64,000 nt of DNA from Rhodobacter sp. CZR27 (GTDB taxonomy: Bacteria; Pseudomonadota; Alphaproteobacteria; Rhodobacterales; Rhodobacteraceae): contig NZ_CP023548.1 of NCBI RefSeq assembly GCF_002407205.1, forward strand, positions 2,876,501 to 2,940,500, in the 5' to 3' direction. A model generated the notes under the pieces. That model saw nothing but the letters and a program-made list of their open reading frames with translations. It was not told the origin of the DNA and did no database searches. Positions 27,345 to 35,801 of this stretch are shown here, one piece after another. Both the position numbers and the translations under genes were made by a program. Numbering within the stretch: the first letter of the stretch is position 1; each line of letters begins with the position of its first letter.

Positions 27345-28061
27345 TCACCACCCCTTGCGCCACAGCCTCACGACGATAGGCAGAGCCGAGAGCGCGGCAA
27401 GCCCGAGAAGCGGCAGCAGCACCGGCGGTGTGAAGATCACGCCGAGGTCCGGCGCCTCGCCGCGCGCCAGCACCTCGCCCAGCCCGGTGCCGACCGAGGT
27501 ATAGACCAGCGCCCCCGGAACGATGCCCAGCACGGTCGAGATGGCGAAGCGGTGGAGCGGGACGTTCAGGAACGCCGGCAGCAGGTTCGCCACGAAGAAC
27601 GGCACCACCGGCACCAGCCGCATCAGGAACAGCACCGACCATTCGCTTTCGCGCAGGGCCGCCTGCAGGCGGGCGGCGGCGCCGCCCTGCGCCGCGATGC
27701 GCTCGGCGAATCGGGCGCCGAAGCCCGCCCGCGCCGCAAGGAACAGCAGGACCGCCCCGGCAGAGGCCCCCGCCACGTTGTAGAACACGCCGGGGAACAG
27801 CCCGAACAGGAAGCCTCCGGTCAGGGTGCAGATCAGTCCTCCCGGCAGGCTGAAGGTGACAACCGCCACATAGGTCGCGACGAACCCCGCCACGGCGAGG
27901 CCATAGTGTGCATCGCGGAAGGACAGCAGCGCCTCGCGATGCTGTGCCAGCGCCTCGAACGACAGCCGGTCGCGCAGCAACAGGGCCCCCGCCGCGGCGA
28001 CGGCCAGGATCAGCAGGATCGGCAGTCGCCGGACGAGGTCGGAGGATCGGCGCTGGCCCAT
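27345..28061 (-). CDS. TVP38/TMEM64 (DedA-superfamily) membrane protein
   Basis: A 238-aa protein with about five or six membrane helices and the SNARE-associated/VTT block SLPGGLICTLTGGFLFGL followed by GVFYNVAGASAGAVLLF. Relatives are proposed lipid scramblases or small-molecule transporters. The start (MGQRRSSD) has GGAG 7 bases upstream. It abuts the disulfide reductase gene directly downstream and is divergent from rpmH. Confidence 0.87.
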   Translation of the reverse strand: MGQRRSSDLVRRLPILLILAVAAAGALLLRDRLSFEALAQHREALLSFRDAHYGLAVAGFVATYVAVVTFSLPGGLICTLTGGFLFGLFPGVFYNVAGASAGAVLLFLAARAGFGARFAERIAAQGGAAARLQAALRESEWSVLFLMRLVPVVPFFVANLLPAFLNVPLHRFAISTVLGIVPGALVYTSVGTGLGEVLARGEAPDLGVIFTPPVLLPLLGLAALSALPIVVRLWRKGW

Positions 28062-28160
28062 GCTGCGGCTCCTTTCGGGTCGGAGGCGCAGGATGGGACG
28101 CCCCGGCGCCCAAGGCCAGAGGGCTGGCGCCGCAGGTCGGAATTTCTTGAAGCGGACGAA

Positions 28161-28189
28161 TTGACTTGGCCGCCGGGCGCCAGTATGGA
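28161..28189 (+). promoter_or_regulatory. candidate sigma-70 promoter for rpmH-rnpA
   Basis: TTGACT (28161-28166), a 17-base spacer and TATGGA (28184-28189) lie about 70 bases upstream of the rpmH start, in the right orientation. The -35 box is strong, the -10 box is weak. Confidence 0.5.
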
Positions 28190-28259
28190 CCGGACCTCAA
28201 AGGAACGTGGCCTGCGAATCCCGCGGGGGTTCCCGTTGCACGTCTGATGGAGATCCGCG

Positions 28260-28394
28260 ATGAAGCGCACTTTTCAACCGTCGAACCTGGTCCGCGCGCG
28301 TCGCCACGGCTTCCGCGCCCGCATGGCCACCAAGGGTGGCCGTCTGGTGCTGAACGCCCGCCGCGCCAAGGGCCGCAAGAAGCTCTCGGCCTGA
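28260..28394 (+). CDS. rpmH: 50S ribosomal protein L34
   Basis: A 44-aa, very basic protein that starts [18 protein letters not shown] and contains [19 protein letters not shown], which is L34 over its whole length. It is part of the large ribosomal subunit. It heads the conserved rpmH-rnpA-yidD block. Confidence 0.98.
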   Translation: MKRTFQPSNLVRARRHGFRARMATKGGRLVLNARRAKGRKKLSA

Positions 28395-28416
28395 GCACCC
28401 GCCAGGGTCCAGTGAC

Positions 28417-28830
28417 ATGATGCCGCCGGAGGCCGGAGGGACAGGCAGCGATGCCGCATCCGCCGGTTCCCCGGCGGTTTCGTCGCTTCCGACGCTGGAG
28501 ATCCTCAGGAAACGCGCCGACTTCCTGCGCGCCGCGCAGGCGCGGCGCCAGGGCACGCCCGGCTTCCTGCTGCAGGCCCGCCGCCGCGGCGACGAGGGCG
28601 GCATCCGCGTGGGCTTCACCTGCTCGAAAAAGGTCGGCAACGCCGTGACGCGCAACCGCGCGAAGCGGCGCCTTCGGTCGCTGGCGCGCGAGGTTCTCGC
28701 GGGCAAGGGTCATCCGGGCTGGGATTACGTCCTTGTCGGCCGCCCCGGCGCGACGATCGAGCGTCCCTATGCCGCCCTCCTGTCCGACCTCGACCGGGCG
28801 CTCGGCCAGATCCACGGCTCGGGGCGATGA
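28417..28830 (+). CDS. rnpA: ribonuclease P protein component
   Basis: A 137-aa basic protein carrying the RnpA signature [14 protein letters not shown] and [16 protein letters not shown]. It assists the RNase P RNA in tRNA 5' processing. The first 25 residues are a nonconserved extension, so the start could be ATG 28417, ATG 28420 or a later codon. Its stop overlaps the yidD start (ATGA). Confidence 0.95.
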   Translation: MMPPEAGGTGSDAASAGSPAVSSLPTLEILRKRADFLRAAQARRQGTPGFLLQARRRGDEGGIRVGFTCSKKVGNAVTRNRAKRRLRSLAREVLAGKGHPGWDYVLVGRPGATIERPYAALLSDLDRALGQIHGSGR

Positions 28831-29078
28831 GCCCCCTGGCGCATCTGCTGGCGCTGCCGGTGCGGGCCTACCGGCTGGTCCTCAGCCCCTGGGTCGGTCA
28901 TGGCTGCCGCTATCAGCCGACCTGTTCCGTCTATGCGCTCGAGGCTCTGGAACGGCATGGTGCGCTGAAGGGCGGCTGGCTCGCGGCGCGCCGGCTGCTC
29001 AGCTGCCATCCCTGGGGCGGTTCGGGCTACGATCCCGTGCCGGGCAGCGATCCCGGGCATGACCACCGCGCCCCCTGA
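28827..29078 (+). CDS. yidD: membrane protein insertion efficiency factor YidD
   Basis: An 83-aa protein with the family pattern [19 protein letters not shown] then [16 protein letters not shown]. It supports YidC-mediated membrane insertion, and yidC itself lies 7 kb downstream, separated in this genome by the ttcA insertion. It starts within the rnpA stop. Confidence 0.95.
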   Translation: MSPLAHLLALPVRAYRLVLSPWVGHGCRYQPTCSVYALEALERHGALKGGWLAARRLLSCHPWGGSGYDPVPGSDPGHDHRAP

Positions 29079-29099
29079 CGATCTGACCGGAGGTCTCCG

Positions 29100-29274
29100 A
29101 TGTTCGACGACGAGGACGAGATCCACCCGCTGCTTGCTGGCGCGCCCCGAACGACCGAGTTCCGCAAGCTGAGGAAGCGAATCGTCCGCGAGGTGCGCGA
29201 GGCGATCGAGACCTGTGGCATGGCCGAGCACGGCGCGCGCTGGCTGGTCTGCGTGTCGGGCGGCAAGGACAGTT
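29100..29274 (+). pseudogene. ttcA: 5' fragment of the native ttcA gene, cut at the PP-loop codons
   Basis: Fifty-eight native codons with a GGAGG Shine-Dalgarno encode a protein beginning [20 protein letters not shown] and ending [13 protein letters not shown], the N-terminus of the tRNA 2-thiocytidine synthetase TtcA. The frame runs straight into an insertion sequence after the AGT of SGGKDS and stops two codons later. Codon use matches the host (about 6 of 58 codons end in A or T). A complete ttcA lies 4 kb downstream, so this is the severed original 5' end. Confidence 0.9.
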
Positions 29275-29279
29275 GTAGT

Positions 29280-30259
29280 TAGTCCAAGTGTTCAGTCCCG
29301 GCATCTGGTGGATCGGGTCAAGGATGAATCGATCCGGCTCCGAGGTCCAGACCTTGCAGATATATCCGTAGGGAGTGAGGCCGTTCAGCGTCTTGAGCCT
29401 GCGAGCGACGTTTTAGGCTGCCAGGAAGTCGCCGAGGTGCGCCCGCCGCTGATCGTGGCTATCGTATTGGAAGCGCTTGACGGTCGCGTCCTTAATCGTG
29501 CGGTTGGGCTTGGTCAGGCGGTGCTCGATCACGTTGGCTTCGCAGATCATGCCGAAGCGCATCGGCCGGGAGTAGATGGTGTTCCGGTTCCGGGGCTGCT
29601 CGGCGAACTGGATGCCGGTGTCGGTGAGAACGGTGTGGACCTGATAGGGCACGGCCTCGAGCATGTGCTGCAGGAACTCCCAGGCGGTCCTTCTATCAGC
29701 CGTTGCAACGAGTTGAGCGATAGCGAACTTGGAGGTCCGGTCGATTCCGACGAACAAGTAGAGCTTCCCTTCGCCGGTCTGAACCTCGGCAATGTCGATG
29801 TGAAAGAACCCGATGGGGTAGCGCTTGAACTTCTGGCGCTTTGATGTGTCGCCTTCGACATCCGGCAGGCGCGAGATGCCATGACGCTGCAGGCCCCGAT
29901 GCAACGCCGACCGTGTCAGGTGCGGGATGGAGGGCTGCAGGGCATAGAGGCGTTCCTCGCTTCAGACGATCCCCCGGATCGTCTGGTTGACGCTCGAACT
30001 CCAGCGGGCGAAGCGTGTGGCGCCGGATCGCCACGACCGCCGCTTCCTCGGGCTCGGTCAAGACCGTCGAGCGCGGTTCCTTCGGCCCGGTCTTCAAATC
30101 CTCGACCGTCGCGCGCTTGCGCCACTTCGCCACCGTCTTCGGATTGACGCCCAGTTCCCGGCTCGGCTGCGCGAGCGAAGCTTGCGACCGCTGTATTGCT
30201 GCTCTGACAGCGTGCGTGGTCGTGGCGCTCCCGTGATGTAGGGCTTCCTTCCATTCCAT
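29280..30259 (-). pseudogene. IS481-type transposase, frameshifted and lacking its catalytic Glu segment
   Basis: The N-terminal part (MEWKEALHHGSATTTHAVR, HTH text ELGVNPKTVAKWRKRA) and a DDE core (RYPIGFFHIDIAEVQT, GKLYLFVGIDRTSKF, VLTDTGIQFAEQPRN) lie in different frames. An extra stretch of some 40 bases with a palindrome interrupts the frame near 29960-30000. Between EHRLTKPN and RTIKDATVKRF the usual segment holding the third catalytic residue is missing. The C-terminal tail (SEPDRFILDP, HQMPGLNT) is again out of frame. Several lesions make it inactive. Confidence 0.85.
29964..29984. repeat. 9-bp perfect palindrome inside the dead transposase
   Basis: AGACGATCC and GGATCGTCT flank a CCC centre. 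It sits in the extra segment that breaks the transposase frame, so it may mark a small secondary insertion. Confidence 0.5.
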
Positions 30260-30296
30260 CGAATGGATCGCACCATCAAACCGTTGGAGCAAACAC

Positions 30297-30471
30297 CTCG
30301 GAAAGCGATCTCGCGGCGATGATCGCGAAATACCGGAAGCGCATCGCGGATCTTGAAGCGGAGGTCGAGCAGAGGAACGTGGAACTCGCGTTCTTGACCC
30401 AGCGGTGTCGGCGCGCGAACGTCGAGCTGTCCGACATCAACCGGCCCCTCAAGCTCGCTGCGAAGGACTGA
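30297..30471 (+). pseudogene. 3' fragment of an unidentified coiled-coil protein
   Basis: A frame opens right at the IS border and runs to TGA at 30469-30471. It encodes a heptad-like, highly charged sequence: MIAKYRKRIADLEAEVEQRN and onward to VELSDINRPLKLAAKD. An internal ATG at 30319 would give 50 aa. Because the reading begins at the IS end with no start or Shine-Dalgarno, I read it as the tail of a gene whose front was lost. I cannot name the family. Confidence 0.5.
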
Positions 30472-30476
30472 CATGG

Positions 30477-30866
30477 ATGTCGAACATCGAAAAGGATCGC
30501 GAGATTGCACGCCTGGCGGAGACCTGGGCCGCCGAGATCGAGGCATCGAGTCGCGCGGATGCATTCATCCGGTCGGGCGCGCTGAACAGGAGCCTTGTGG
30601 CGGTGCGTCTCGGCTTCTCGCGATCCGCCTGGCAGACGAACCCGGGCCTGAAAGCTCTGGCCGGGCGCCTCGATACGACATGGAGTGACGGCAAGACCCC
30701 ACCGGCTGCGCGCGTTTCCGCGCCGATCACTGAGCGTCGTTCTTCCGGAGAGCCTCTCCCCGTGACCGACGGTGCGCTGGTGCATCGCGAGATCGCGGAC
30801 CTTGCGGGCGTTTCCTACGCAGACATGGATCGGAAGGATGTGCGTTCCCTCCTGGCCGCCCGATGA
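30477..30866 (+). CDS. small helix-turn-helix-like accessory protein of the element
   Basis: The intact frame of 129 aa begins 5 bases after the previous stop. The core, SRADAFIRSGALNRSLVAVR then LGFSRSAWQTNPGLKALAGRL, has a helix-turn-helix look and resembles small partner proteins next to tandem tyrosine recombinases in genomic islands (such as VPA1267-type proteins); this link is from memory and weak. A coiled-coil segment follows in another frame, so this may be the front half of a frameshifted longer protein. No recombinase remains nearby. Confidence 0.5.
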   Translation: MSNIEKDREIARLAETWAAEIEASSRADAFIRSGALNRSLVAVRLGFSRSAWQTNPGLKALAGRLDTTWSDGKTPPAARVSAPITERRSSGEPLPVTDGALVHREIADLAGVSYADMDRKDVRSLLAAR

Positions 30867-30915
30867 GCATAGGGTGGCCTTGGGACGTCCTTGTCGCGTG
30901 GCACCTGAGGAGAGC

Positions 30916-31117
30916 ATGCCGCCACCACCTCTCGACCCTGCGGAAATGGTCCCCGCTTCGCGACTGCGGGACGCGCAGCGCCAGCTGTCGCAAGCCGAGA
31001 CACGGTTGGCGGAACTTCGCGCCGAGAACGCGAGGCTGAGGGCGCAGATCATGCGCGGCGATGAGGTCACTGAGCTTATCGCTTCGGGCGGTCGGATCGC
31101 GCCGACGGGGTGCCGTG
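30916..31117 (+). pseudogene. coiled-coil segment, probably the out-of-frame C-terminus of the preceding gene
   Basis: An ATG with GAGGAGAG just upstream opens a segment reading ASRLRDAQRQLSQAETRLAE, then LRAENARLRAQIMRGDEV, a clear leucine-heptad coiled coil. No stop occurs before the helicase remnant, and the frame then runs into nonsense. Either it is the frameshifted tail of the 129-aa protein or a separate small gene that lost its stop. Confidence 0.4.
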
Positions 31118-33059
31118 ATGAGCTTCGGTTCGGAGCCGTCCGGTATTCCTCGCGTGACTGGCCTGCTCGCCACCTACATGGCGCGCGAGAAGGCTTTCCG
31201 GGGCATCGGGCCACGCCGTGCCGCCGCCCTCGCCGACGCCCTCCGGACGACCTTGAAGCGTTGATCCTCGCGCTGGACGAACGCGTCATCGAAACGTCGG
31301 CGACGAGGCCTCCATCGCGGCCGCGGCCGCGATGGAGGCAAGACGGCGTTCCTTGGCTGGCTCAACGAGATCAGGGCCGAAATCCTCGTTGCCAAGGCGA
31401 TCCGGCTTGCGCGGGCCTGGGGGCCGAAGGGGGTCGAGGCCGTACGTGGGAACCCCTACCTGCTGCTGGCGATTGCGGACTGGAAGGCCGTCGACGCCAT
31501 CGCCCTTGCAACCCGGGTAGATGCCAACGATCCGCGCCGCGATGTGGCAGCCGTGGAGGCCGTCCTTCTGGGGGAGGCATGCCTGGGGAGTGGATCGACC
31601 CGCCTACCCGCCAGCGAAGCTCTCCGCTCTGCGCAGAGCCTCCTTGCGCGCCCTGTGGCGTCGGGAGTGGAAGAAGCTGCAGTTGCCTCGGGCGGCGCGG
31701 TGCGGCTCGCTGATGCGCTCCATCCGCCCGGGACGGCCCATATGGAGGGCGAGTGCGCCCTCAGGCTGGCGCGTCTGGCGAATGCCTCGCCGGTCATGAG
31801 GGTCACGCCCCCGGCCCAGTTGGATGCGCTGCTCGAGGCTAATGGGGACGACCAGCCGTTCCCGCTGACGGAAATGCAGCGCGAAGCAGTGCGGATGGCC
31901 CACCGGCACCGGTTGATGGTGCTGGCAGGCTATGCCGAGTCGGGCAAGACGACCGTCCTGCGGGGCGTCTGCGACACGCTGGAGGCAGTGGGGCGTGCGC
32001 CCCTCATCGTGACGCTGTCCGGCTGTGCCGCGTAGCGCGCTGCGGAGACGACGGGCAGGCGGGCGATCACGGTTGCCAGGTTCCTGATCGAGCAGGAGAA
32101 GGCCGACGGCCCGCTCGAGGTGACCACGGCGCTTATCGCGGACGAGGCATCAATGCCGGGTCTCGTGGAATTCTGGCGGATCCTGCGGCGTCTCGGGGAC
32201 GCCTCGCTCCTCCTGTGCGGCGACCCGGGGCAGCTGCCGCCTGTAAGTCCGGGTGTTGTGTTTCATGAGCGCGTGGACGACGGGGATATCGCGCGCGTGA
32301 TCCTCGATCGCGTCCATCGCCAGGACGAGGGCACCGGCATCCCTGCGGTTGCCGAGGCCGTTCGTCACGGAAGGATCGCGAGTCTGCCCGTCTTCGCCGG
32401 GGCTGGGGCCGGAGTGAGCTTCACCCGCTGCAGCTCGGAAAGGCTTCCCGCAGAGGTCCACGCGATGGGGCGCGCCCTGGCTCCGGCCAGGGCAGACCGC
32501 GACGGCATCCAGATCATTGCGCCGACGAGCCGCGAGATCGAGGCGCTCAACGGTTATTTCCACAGCATCGCCATGCGGCGTGGCCCGGCATGGCCCATGT
32601 GGCCGAGGGCGACCGGTGATCTGGACAAGGAATGATGCCGAGCGAGGGTTGACAAACGGCTCGATGGGCCGCGTCCTGCATATCGGACCCGACAGCATCA
32701 CGGCCGTACTCGACGGGGACACTCACGAGCTCGCGCCGTCAGATGGCGCATTCCTGCAGCTCGCCTACGCGGATCCGTCCACAAGGCGCAAGGCTCGCAA
32801 TGGCAAAGGGTGATCGTTCCGGATTTCCAGAGCCGGATCCTCGACCGCTCCTTAGATCCATACTGCGCTCAAGCGCGCGCAGGAGCAGTTGATCTTTCTT
32901 GGGGATCAGAAGGCCCTCGAGGTCGCCGGCCGCCCGCCGCCGACCGGCGCGACGTGGGCTTCGGCGACTGGCTGCTGCTCGCCCGCGCCCGGTTGGGCAC
33001 GGGCCAGAGAGACGGCTCGGTCCGTCCTGAACCTGTCGCATCCGGTTCCGTGGCGGTAA
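31118..33059 (+). pseudogene. RecD-like SF1 DNA helicase, multiply inactivated
   Basis: Joined across frames, the segments give a RecD2-type helicase: an HhH-like N-terminus (FRGIGPRRAAALADAL), NEIRAEILVAKAIRLARAWG, Walker A (AGYAESGKTT), Walker B (LIADEASM), motif III (LLLCGDPGQLPPV), UvrD_C_2-type domain (TVHKAQGSQWQRVIVP) and a tail TRAQEQLIFLGDQ. Lesions include frameshifts near 31240, 31340 and 32600, a TAG at 32033-32035 where related proteins have Lys, and further shifts near 32770 and 32860. It is cargo of the element and now dead. Confidence 0.8.
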
Positions 33060-33197
33060 GACGTTAAAATCCCGCCGAGCTTCTCTCACATCAGATGGAC
33101 AGCAGACCAAGGCAGTCCACGCGACCACTGTCAGTTCGGTGGCAGCTATGGCAAATGTCCCTTTCCAGAACCCGTGCTTTCCCATGAGGCGCCGCTT
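33060..33197 (+). promoter_or_regulatory. 138-base imported leader upstream of the chimeric ttcA
   Basis: This stretch between the helicase remnant and the second ttcA has no reading frame of note and must hold the promoter for the replacement ttcA, since the native promoter now leads only to the cut fragment. GAGG sits 8 bases before the ATG. I see no clear -35/-10 pair. Confidence 0.35.
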
Positions 33198-34064
33198 ATG
33201 ATCGATGAGCTTGATGACATCCATCCCATTCTCCAAGGCGCTCCACAGACCACGGAATTCCGTAAGCTGCGCAAGCGGATCGTACGGCACGTTCGCGAAG
33301 CCCTTGACCACTACGGCATGGTGGATGGGCGGGATGCACGCTGGCTCGTTTGCTTGTCCGGCGGGAAAGACAGTTTCACTCTCCTGGCCGCCCTCATCGA
33401 GCTGAAGTGGCGCGGCCTGTTGCCGGTGGACCTGCTGGCATGCAACCTCGACCAGGGCCAGCCTGGCTTTCCGGCCACGGTCCTGCCGGAGTTTCTCGCC
33501 CGGATGGGAATCCCCCACCGCATCGAGTACCAGGACACCTACTCGATCGTTGTCGACAAGATCCCGCAGGGGCGCACCTATTGCTCGCTCTGCTCGCGGC
33601 TCCGTCGTGGCAACCTCTACCGGATTGCGCGCGAGGAAGGCTGTTCGGCCATCGTGCTCGGCCACCATCGCGACGACATCCTCGAGACCTTCTTCATGAA
33701 CCTCTTCCACGGCGGGCGACTTGCGACCATGCCGCCGAAGCTCGTGAACGAGGACGGCGACCTCTACGTCTACCGGCCCCTGGCCTTCGTGGCCGAGGCC
33801 GATTGCGAGAAGTTCGCCCAAGGGATGAATTATCCGATCATTCCTTGCGATCTCTGCGGCTCGCAGGAAGGGCTGCAGCGCCAGCAGGTGAAGCAGATCC
33901 TTGACGGATGGGAGGCGCGCAGCCCCGGGCGGCGCCAGGTGATGTTCCGCGCGCTGATGAACACGCGGCCCTCGCATCTGCTCGACCCGCAGCTTTTCGA
34001 CTTTGCCGGCCTGCAGACCGGACAAATCCGGGAAAATCCGCCGCAACTTCGCGTCGACGATTAA
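33198..34064 (+). CDS. ttcA: tRNA 2-thiocytidine(32) synthetase TtcA, chimeric gene with imported 5' end
   Basis: A complete 288-aa TtcA with PP-loop SGGKDS at residues 54-59 and Cys129, Cys132 and Cys217/220 ([17 protein letters not shown]) for the Fe-S cluster. It thiolates C32 of several tRNAs. The first 59 codons differ from the host fragment at 29100 in protein and codon use: about 20 of 59 end in A or T, against 6 of 58 in the fragment and about 7 of the next 57 here. So the gene is probably a fusion of a foreign 5' end with the native 3' part at the shared GACAGTT. ATG 33198 aligns with the start of the fragment. Confidence 0.93.
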   Translation: MIDELDDIHPILQGAPQTTEFRKLRKRIVRHVREALDHYGMVDGRDARWLVCLSGGKDSFTLLAALIELKWRGLLPVDLLACNLDQGQPGFPATVLPEFLARMGIPHRIEYQDTYSIVVDKIPQGRTYCSLCSRLRRGNLYRIAREEGCSAIVLGHHRDDILETFFMNLFHGGRLATMPPKLVNEDGDLYVYRPLAFVAEADCEKFAQGMNYPIIPCDLCGSQEGLQRQQVKQILDGWEARSPGRRQVMFRALMNTRPSHLLDPQLFDFAGLQTGQIRENPPQLRVDD

Positions 34065-34135
34065 CCCTCCGCTGAGAATCGCTGCCTAAGGTCCGCCACT
34101 GGGGGTTGTGCCCCCGGCGGCGGAAGGGAATCGCG

Positions 34136-35668
34136 ATGCAGGACCGGAGTGCATCTTGGACGGGGATCGCCCGTGTCGGCAGGCGGCTGCGCCGGCCGGA
34201 GGCGCTCGCCTTCCTGCCTGCCATCAGCCTCCTGGCCTACTGGCTCGGCGGCGAGATGCATCTTGTCCTGGTCGCGCTCGGCCTGCCCCTGATCTATGCC
34301 GTTGCCGGCACCTTCGAGGAGGGCGAGACCGCCGGGCTGCGCGACAGGCTCGACGAACTGGCGCTGCGGCCGCAGGTGATTGCCGCCCTAGATGCCGTCC
34401 TTGCCGACGGGGGCGCGGGCCGGACGACCGGCTGCCTCGTGCTGCAGTTCGACGAGATGGAAAAGCTGCTCGACCGGCATGGCCGCGCGGCGCAGACCGA
34501 GGTGCTGGCCCGGAGCGGCGAACGACTCTGTGCGGCGCTGCGCGAGGGCGATGTCGTGGCGCGTCTGGAAGGCGGCGGCTTCGCGGTGGCCCTGCATCCG
34601 GTGCGCCGGCTCGATCTCGAATCGATGATCCAGCTGGCCGCGCGCCTGCAGGCCGCGGCGGCGGCCCCGATCAGCCTCGACGGGGTCCGGCTCTATGTCA
34701 CCTGCTCGATCGGCTTCTGTCTCGCGGCCCGCTCGCCCGCGCCACGGGGGCGCGCCATGCTCGATGCGGCGCAGGTGGCGGCCGACGAGGCGCAGCGGAA
34801 CGGTCCCGGCGCCGTCCGGGCCTATGCACCCGAAATGGCGCGCAAGCGTGCCGACCGGGATGCCCTGCGCGAATTGCTGGAGGTTGCGCTGGACGGCGGC
34901 CAGATCGTGCCCTGGTTCCAGCCGCAGATCTGCAGCCGGACCGGCAGCGTCAGCGGATTCGAGGCCTTGGCGCGCTGGCAGCATCCCGATCGCGGGCTGA
35001 TCCCGCCGTCCGAGTTCCTTTCGGCCATCGAGGAAGCCGGCCTGTCCGAACGGCTGGGAGAGGTCATGCTCTACCAGGCCCTGACGGCCCTCCGGCAATG
35101 GGATCGCGAGGGATTCTCCGTGCCGAGCGTGGGGGTGAACTTCTCCGTGGCCGAATTGCGCAATCCGCGCCTCGTCGAACGCCTGAAGTGGGAGCTCGAC
35201 CGATTCGAACTGGCGCCGTCACGGCTCTCGATCGAGATCCTCGAGACCGTCGTGGCGGAAGGGGCAAGCGACGTGGTCGTTCACAACATCGCGGGGCTTG
35301 GGGCGCTCGGCTGCGGCATCGACCTTGACGATTTCGGCACCGGCCACGCATCGATCACCACGATCCGCCGCTTCGCGCTGCGCCGGCTGAAGATCGACCG
35401 CAGCTTCGTGACGCGCGCGGACGAGGACAGGGACCAGCAGACCATGCTGGCGGCGATCATCTCCATGGCAGAGCGGCTGGGCCTCGAGACGCTGGCCGAA
35501 GGCGTGGAAACGCCGGGAGAACGGGTCATGCTGGCGCAACTCGGCTGCGGCCACCTGCAGGGCTTCGGCATCGCGCGGCCGATGCCCTTCGCCGAGGCGG
35601 TCACATGGCTCCAGTCGCAGGGCACCCGCCGCGTCAGCGCCGCCCGGCGCGGATCGCGCGGGATCTGA
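34136..35668 (+). CDS. GGDEF-EAL protein, likely c-di-GMP phosphodiesterase with degenerate GGDEF
   Basis: A 510-aa protein. Two short N-terminal hydrophobic stretches (about 22-52) suggest a membrane anchor. The GGDEF domain (about 85-235) is degenerate: the signature site reads EGGGF. The EAL domain (about 250-495) keeps the key motifs: FEALARW, NFS, SIEILET, DLDDFGTGHAS, KIDRSFV and EGVET. It should therefore hydrolyse c-di-GMP. ATG 34136 has GGAAGGGA upstream. It follows ttcA after 71 bases. Confidence 0.88.
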   Translation: MQDRSASWTGIARVGRRLRRPEALAFLPAISLLAYWLGGEMHLVLVALGLPLIYAVAGTFEEGETAGLRDRLDELALRPQVIAALDAVLADGGAGRTTGCLVLQFDEMEKLLDRHGRAAQTEVLARSGERLCAALREGDVVARLEGGGFAVALHPVRRLDLESMIQLAARLQAAAAAPISLDGVRLYVTCSIGFCLAARSPAPRGRAMLDAAQVAADEAQRNGPGAVRAYAPEMARKRADRDALRELLEVALDGGQIVPWFQPQICSRTGSVSGFEALARWQHPDRGLIPPSEFLSAIEEAGLSERLGEVMLYQALTALRQWDREGFSVPSVGVNFSVAELRNPRLVERLKWELDRFELAPSRLSIEILETVVAEGASDVVVHNIAGLGALGCGIDLDDFGTGHASITTIRRFALRRLKIDRSFVTRADEDRDQQTMLAAIISMAERLGLETLAEGVETPGERVMLAQLGCGHLQGFGIARPMPFAEAVTWLQSQGTRRVSAARRGSRGI

Positions 35669-35801
35669 CCCGGCGGCGCCTGCCCGCGCAGGGGTCCGGG
35701 CAAAGCGCCCCACGCCCGGGGGCGGCCGGGAAAACCGCTTGACCTTTGCAGCCCCCTTCTGTTGAACGGCCGCACCCCTGAACAGGAACCGCGTGTCTTT
35801 C

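Larger units (their letters stand above)
29274..30295 (-). mobile_element. degenerate IS481-family insertion sequence
   Basis: The element starts TGTAGTTAGTCCAAGTG at the left and, read inward on the minus strand from 30295, TGTTTGCTCCAACGG at the right. The two imperfect ends share TGT and TCCAA. It contains a broken transposase on the minus strand. The flanks (GACAGT on the left, CCTCGG on the right) are not a matching target duplication, which suggests a flanking deletion or recombination after insertion. Its left end coincides with the cut in ttcA. Confidence 0.7.

Noticed and set aside
32649..32654. TTGACA as a promoter -35 for ttcA
   Set aside because: It falls inside the helicase remnant more than 500 bases from ttcA, without a matching -10 nearby.
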